A DNA stretch of 6,959 bases, taken from positions 1 to 6,959 of the forward strand of contig JAKPIR010000020.1 of NCBI GenBank assembly GCA_029549705.1, read 5' to 3'. Position 1 is the stretch's first letter. Every line of letters starts with the position of its first letter. The position numbers were made by a program, and so were the translations under genes. Source of the stretch: Pseudomonadota bacterium. Lineage in GTDB: Bacteria; Pseudomonadota; Gammaproteobacteria; Burkholderiales; Methylophilaceae. This document shows, one piece after another, positions 5,058-6,959 of the stretch. The notes under the pieces were generated by a model. It was not told the origin of the DNA. It saw only the letters and a list, made by a program, of their open reading frames with translations, and searched no databases.

Positions 5058-5236
5058 TGCCGATGTTATTCATCCCCAAACTTTCTAATACACAAACGAC
5101 TTAATAAAATTCAGCTCGCCGATTTTGCGTAGCGGCACCACAAAATCTTCGCGTTTTTCGTTAGGCGTATTTTCATTAAACACCAAGGTAATACGCGTGG
5201 TAATCATGGGTTTTTGTAGTTGGCTTTGGTCAAAAT
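5058..5236. repeat. Direct repeat, right copy (179 bp; partner 1816-1994)
   Basis: Contains 27 bases of downstream sequence and the last 152 bases of the DUF2135 gene. Six of the seven differences I noted in the non-coding end and body, not counting the stop codon, are C here and T in the left copy; the other is G/T at 5062/1820. Confidence 0.95.
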
Positions 5237-5888
5237 TGTAGCCCGCTTCGTTGAGGTTTCCCCAATAATTGATGTAAATGTTGTAAACCCCGCGAATGGG
5301 TGTTGAGGTGCTAAACATTTCAGGGCCTGGGCCGTCTACGCTATCAACATCGAGCCCGCCGCCTGATTTTAGAATGGGGCTAGACCAAGTCGCATGCTGG
5401 CCATCTGGCGTAAGTACGTGCAAATCCACTTCAGCCTCAGGCGCATCCCATGCACAAATAATGCGCAATTTTGGTAGTTGCTGCGCTGGGTTAGACTCAT
5501 AAAATTGCACGCGCTTTACGCTGGCGCCATTTGCGGATTTTAGTTCTACACTGTTTGAGCCGCCGCCAAATGCGTAATGGCGTTCATACCGGCCTTCTGC
5601 GCCTGTGTTTAGTGGTAAAGGGTTGCCATTGACCACCAGTTTAGGCGTACGATTTTTACCCGCCGCTGCGATACGGCCTTTAATCAACGTGCGGTTGCGC
5701 TGTGCGCCACGGTCAATCGGTGGTGTTGGGTAGGCCACGCGTGCGTCATTTGCACGGTCAGTCATGCCGGAGTAGTTCCAGCCAGCTCGCGGTGACTCTA
5801 AAGTACTTGCAGCTTCATCAGCAGCAACTTGCCAATGCAGAGCACTCAAAATTAAAAATATAATCAATCGCTTAGCGTGATTTTTCAT
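5085..5888 (-). CDS. Exported YfaP-like protein (DUF2135)
   Basis: The protein has 267 residues. Residues 1-23 form a signal peptide (MKNHAKRLIIFLILSALHW, then VAA before DEA). Residues about 65-130 look like an Ig-like or carboxypeptidase-regulatory-like beta segment (TLIKGRIAAAGKNRTPKLVV to VKRVQFYESN). Residues about 140-250 match the DUF2135/YfaP pattern: LRIICAWDAPEAEVDLHVLTPDGQHATW, then SGGGLDVDSVDGPGPEMF, then GVYNIYINYWGN, and a strand-rich end. YfaP relatives are periplasmic proteins of unknown function; the Asp-rich DVDSVDGPGPE stretch suggests metal binding, which is inference. The ATG at 5886-5888 lacks a clear ribosome-binding site (CCCCATATACAC precedes it), yet the signal peptide fits this start. 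Its 3' end is duplicated at 1843-1994. The exporter remnant follows on the same strand. Confidence 0.87.
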   Translation of the reverse strand: MKNHAKRLIIFLILSALHWQVAADEAASTLESPRAGWNYSGMTDRANDARVAYPTPPIDRGAQRNRTLIKGRIAAAGKNRTPKLVVNGNPLPLNTGAEGRYERHYAFGGGSNSVELKSANGASVKRVQFYESNPAQQLPKLRIICAWDAPEAEVDLHVLTPDGQHATWSSPILKSGGGLDVDSVDGPGPEMFSTSTPIRGVYNIYINYWGNLNEAGYNFDQSQLQKPMITTRITLVFNENTPNEKREDFVVPLRKIGELNFIKSFVY

Positions 5889-6129
5889 GTGTATATGGGG
5901 CTAGCTCGCCGTCATTCAAAAGTAGCTGGTCAATAGATTGAATGCGTAGATTAACATAATCGCTTAATGAAATGCTTGGTTGGCGTTTGATTAAACTTTT
6001 AAATCCATGTAATCTTTAAGGCTATTGGTATTCATGCCAGTTCAAGTATTCTCATTGCCAGCCGTAATTGAACTATTCAATGCTCAATACCTCTTTTAAT
6101 TTCATGTCGTTATTTTGAATCATTCACCA
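5889..6129. other. Divergent intergenic region, no gene seen
   Basis: This stretch separates the minus-strand DUF2135 gene from the plus-strand cyclase gene and must hold both promoters, but no convincing -35/-10 pair or ribosome-binding site stands out. An inverted repeat agttcaa (6039-6045) / ttgaact (6068-6074) with a 22-nt gap is the only symmetrical element I see. Confidence 0.5.
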
Positions 6130-6959
6130 ATGAAAAAGCGCCTGCAACTCCTAATGCAACGCATACAAGCCATGCGCACAGAGCACGATAAAGTCGCGCC
6201 TGAAGCTTTGCGTGAGACTTTTCAGCGTCAGCCTTTAACATTAGGGCTAGCCATATTTTCCATGCTGCTCGGCGCGAAAGTGCATTGGCACAGCATTGGC
6301 GCACTGGCACCCACTGCACTGCAAGGTATGCAGCTTGCGAGCGGGCTGAATCTTATCATGGCGGTCTGGTTAATATCAGCAGGTGTATTTTTAAAATGGG
6401 GCCGAAGCAAACTCTGCAATACACCTGCCTTGCTCGCGCTGGCTGCGAGCTTTATGATTTTTGGCGTATTGCGCTCTGCCATTGACCAATGGGGAAGCGG
6501 TTCCGTGAATATATTTTCACTTTGCTGCGTATTTACCGGAACGCTCATATTAATTCGGCCGCTACATGCGATTGCACTTTATGCCATCAGCTACCTATTT
6601 TTTTATATCGCGATGGATATAACGCAAGAAAACCCAGTGATTCTCGCTGTAAATCAAGCCCAAGGGTTTGCCGCGGCCACCCTTGGCCTGCTACTTGCAT
6701 TTTTACTATGGCGTAAACACACGGTAACCACCTTGTTGCAACAACAACTACAAACCAGCAACGAAGAACTGCAACGGCAAAAACAGCAATTAGAGATACT
6801 TTCGCAACTAGATGCGCTCACAGGCTTGTATAACCGCCGTGAATTTGACCGACTGGCGAATATCGAATTAATCAGAGCCAAGCGCGAAGGCAGCGACACT
6901 GCCATCATCATGGCTGACTTGGATTATTTTAAAAGGATTAATGATAGTTATGGCCACCC
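6130..6959 (+). CDS. Membrane-bound diguanylate cyclase (GGDEF), 3' end outside window
   Basis: 276 codons are visible and the frame stays open to the window end. After a charged amphipathic N-terminus (MKKRLQLLMQRIQAMR), about six hydrophobic segments lie near residues 36-50, 70-88, 98-115, 126-142, 145-162 and 177-194. A Gln-rich coiled coil (about 198-226, LLQQQLQTSNEELQRQKQQL) links them to the start of a GGDEF domain: LDALTGLYNRREFD (227-240) and MADLDYFKRINDSYGH (261-276), the latter with the first metal-binding Asp. The GG(D/E)EF signature itself falls outside, so activity cannot be judged. GGDEF enzymes make cyclic di-GMP from GTP; the membrane part probably senses a signal. ATG 6130 is the first ATG after an in-frame stop, but no Shine-Dalgarno precedes it, so the start is less certain than the product. 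Confidence 0.93.
   Translation, partial: MKKRLQLLMQRIQAMRTEHDKVAPEALRETFQRQPLTLGLAIFSMLLGAKVHWHSIGALAPTALQGMQLASGLNLIMAVWLISAGVFLKWGRSKLCNTPALLALAASFMIFGVLRSAIDQWGSGSVNIFSLCCVFTGTLILIRPLHAIALYAISYLFFYIAMDITQENPVILAVNQAQGFAAATLGLLLAFLLWRKHTVTTLLQQQLQTSNEELQRQKQQLEILSQLDALTGLYNRREFDRLANIELIRAKREGSDTAIIMADLDYFKRINDSYGH

Noticed and set aside
5889..5925. TTGAAT and TATACA as promoter of the DUF2135 gene
   Set aside because: The -10 would sit directly before the ATG, leaving almost no leader; it is more likely coincidence.
6110..6548. Minus-strand ORFs opposite the cyclase gene
   Set aside because: They lie antisense to a continuous membrane-GGDEF reading frame and show no family features.

Overview
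The window looks like a chromosome segment of a moderately AT-rich proteobacterium. Protein style (SerB, HlyB-type transporter, SRPBCC and YfaP-like proteins) suggests a betaproteobacterium, perhaps Methylophilales, but this is impression and not a search result. No rRNA, tRNA or CRISPR array is visible.

Layout. (1) 1-605, plus: 3' part of serB (phosphoserine phosphatase), cut by the window edge. (2) 606-1117: gene-free stretch with a perfect 17-bp hairpin, a degenerate motif resembling REP/IS200-like transposase flanks, a nested inverted repeat and the terminator of the next gene. (3) 1118-1642, minus: exported SRPBCC-fold protein whose promoter carries a 16-bp palindrome in its spacer, as expected for a TetR-type operator. 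(4) 1816-5236: a decayed accessory island bounded by two 179-bp direct repeats. Each repeat contains the last ~150 bp of a YfaP-like (DUF2135) gene. The right copy is part of the intact gene (5085-5888, minus); the left copy is an isolated 3' fragment. Between them, read on the minus strand, are a wrecked type I secretion ABC transporter (4640-5021), a small ORF, and a periplasmic Sel1-repeat protein with a DUF6438-like C-terminus (2173-3690). An RHH antitoxin/PIN toxin module (4007-4617, plus) sits inside the small ORF. (5) 6130-6959, plus: a diguanylate cyclase with about six membrane segments, cut by the window edge before its GGDEF signature.

Main observation. The toxin-antitoxin cassette is flanked by the 6-bp direct repeat TGATTA (3961-3966 and 4619-4624). 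Removing the cassette plus one repeat copy joins an ATG with a good ribosome-binding site (4633-4635) in frame to the minus-strand reading frame at 3962-3687. This rebuilds a 96-codon ORF. It would start 4 nt after the ABC transporter stop and overlap the Sel1 gene start by ATGA. The ancestral operon therefore appears to have been ABC exporter, ~96-aa protein, secreted Sel1 protein. A plausible but unproven reading is an exported factor with its periplasmic partner or immunity protein, later broken by a 652-bp toxin-antitoxin insertion, an internal deletion in the exporter and loss of the exporter N-terminus.
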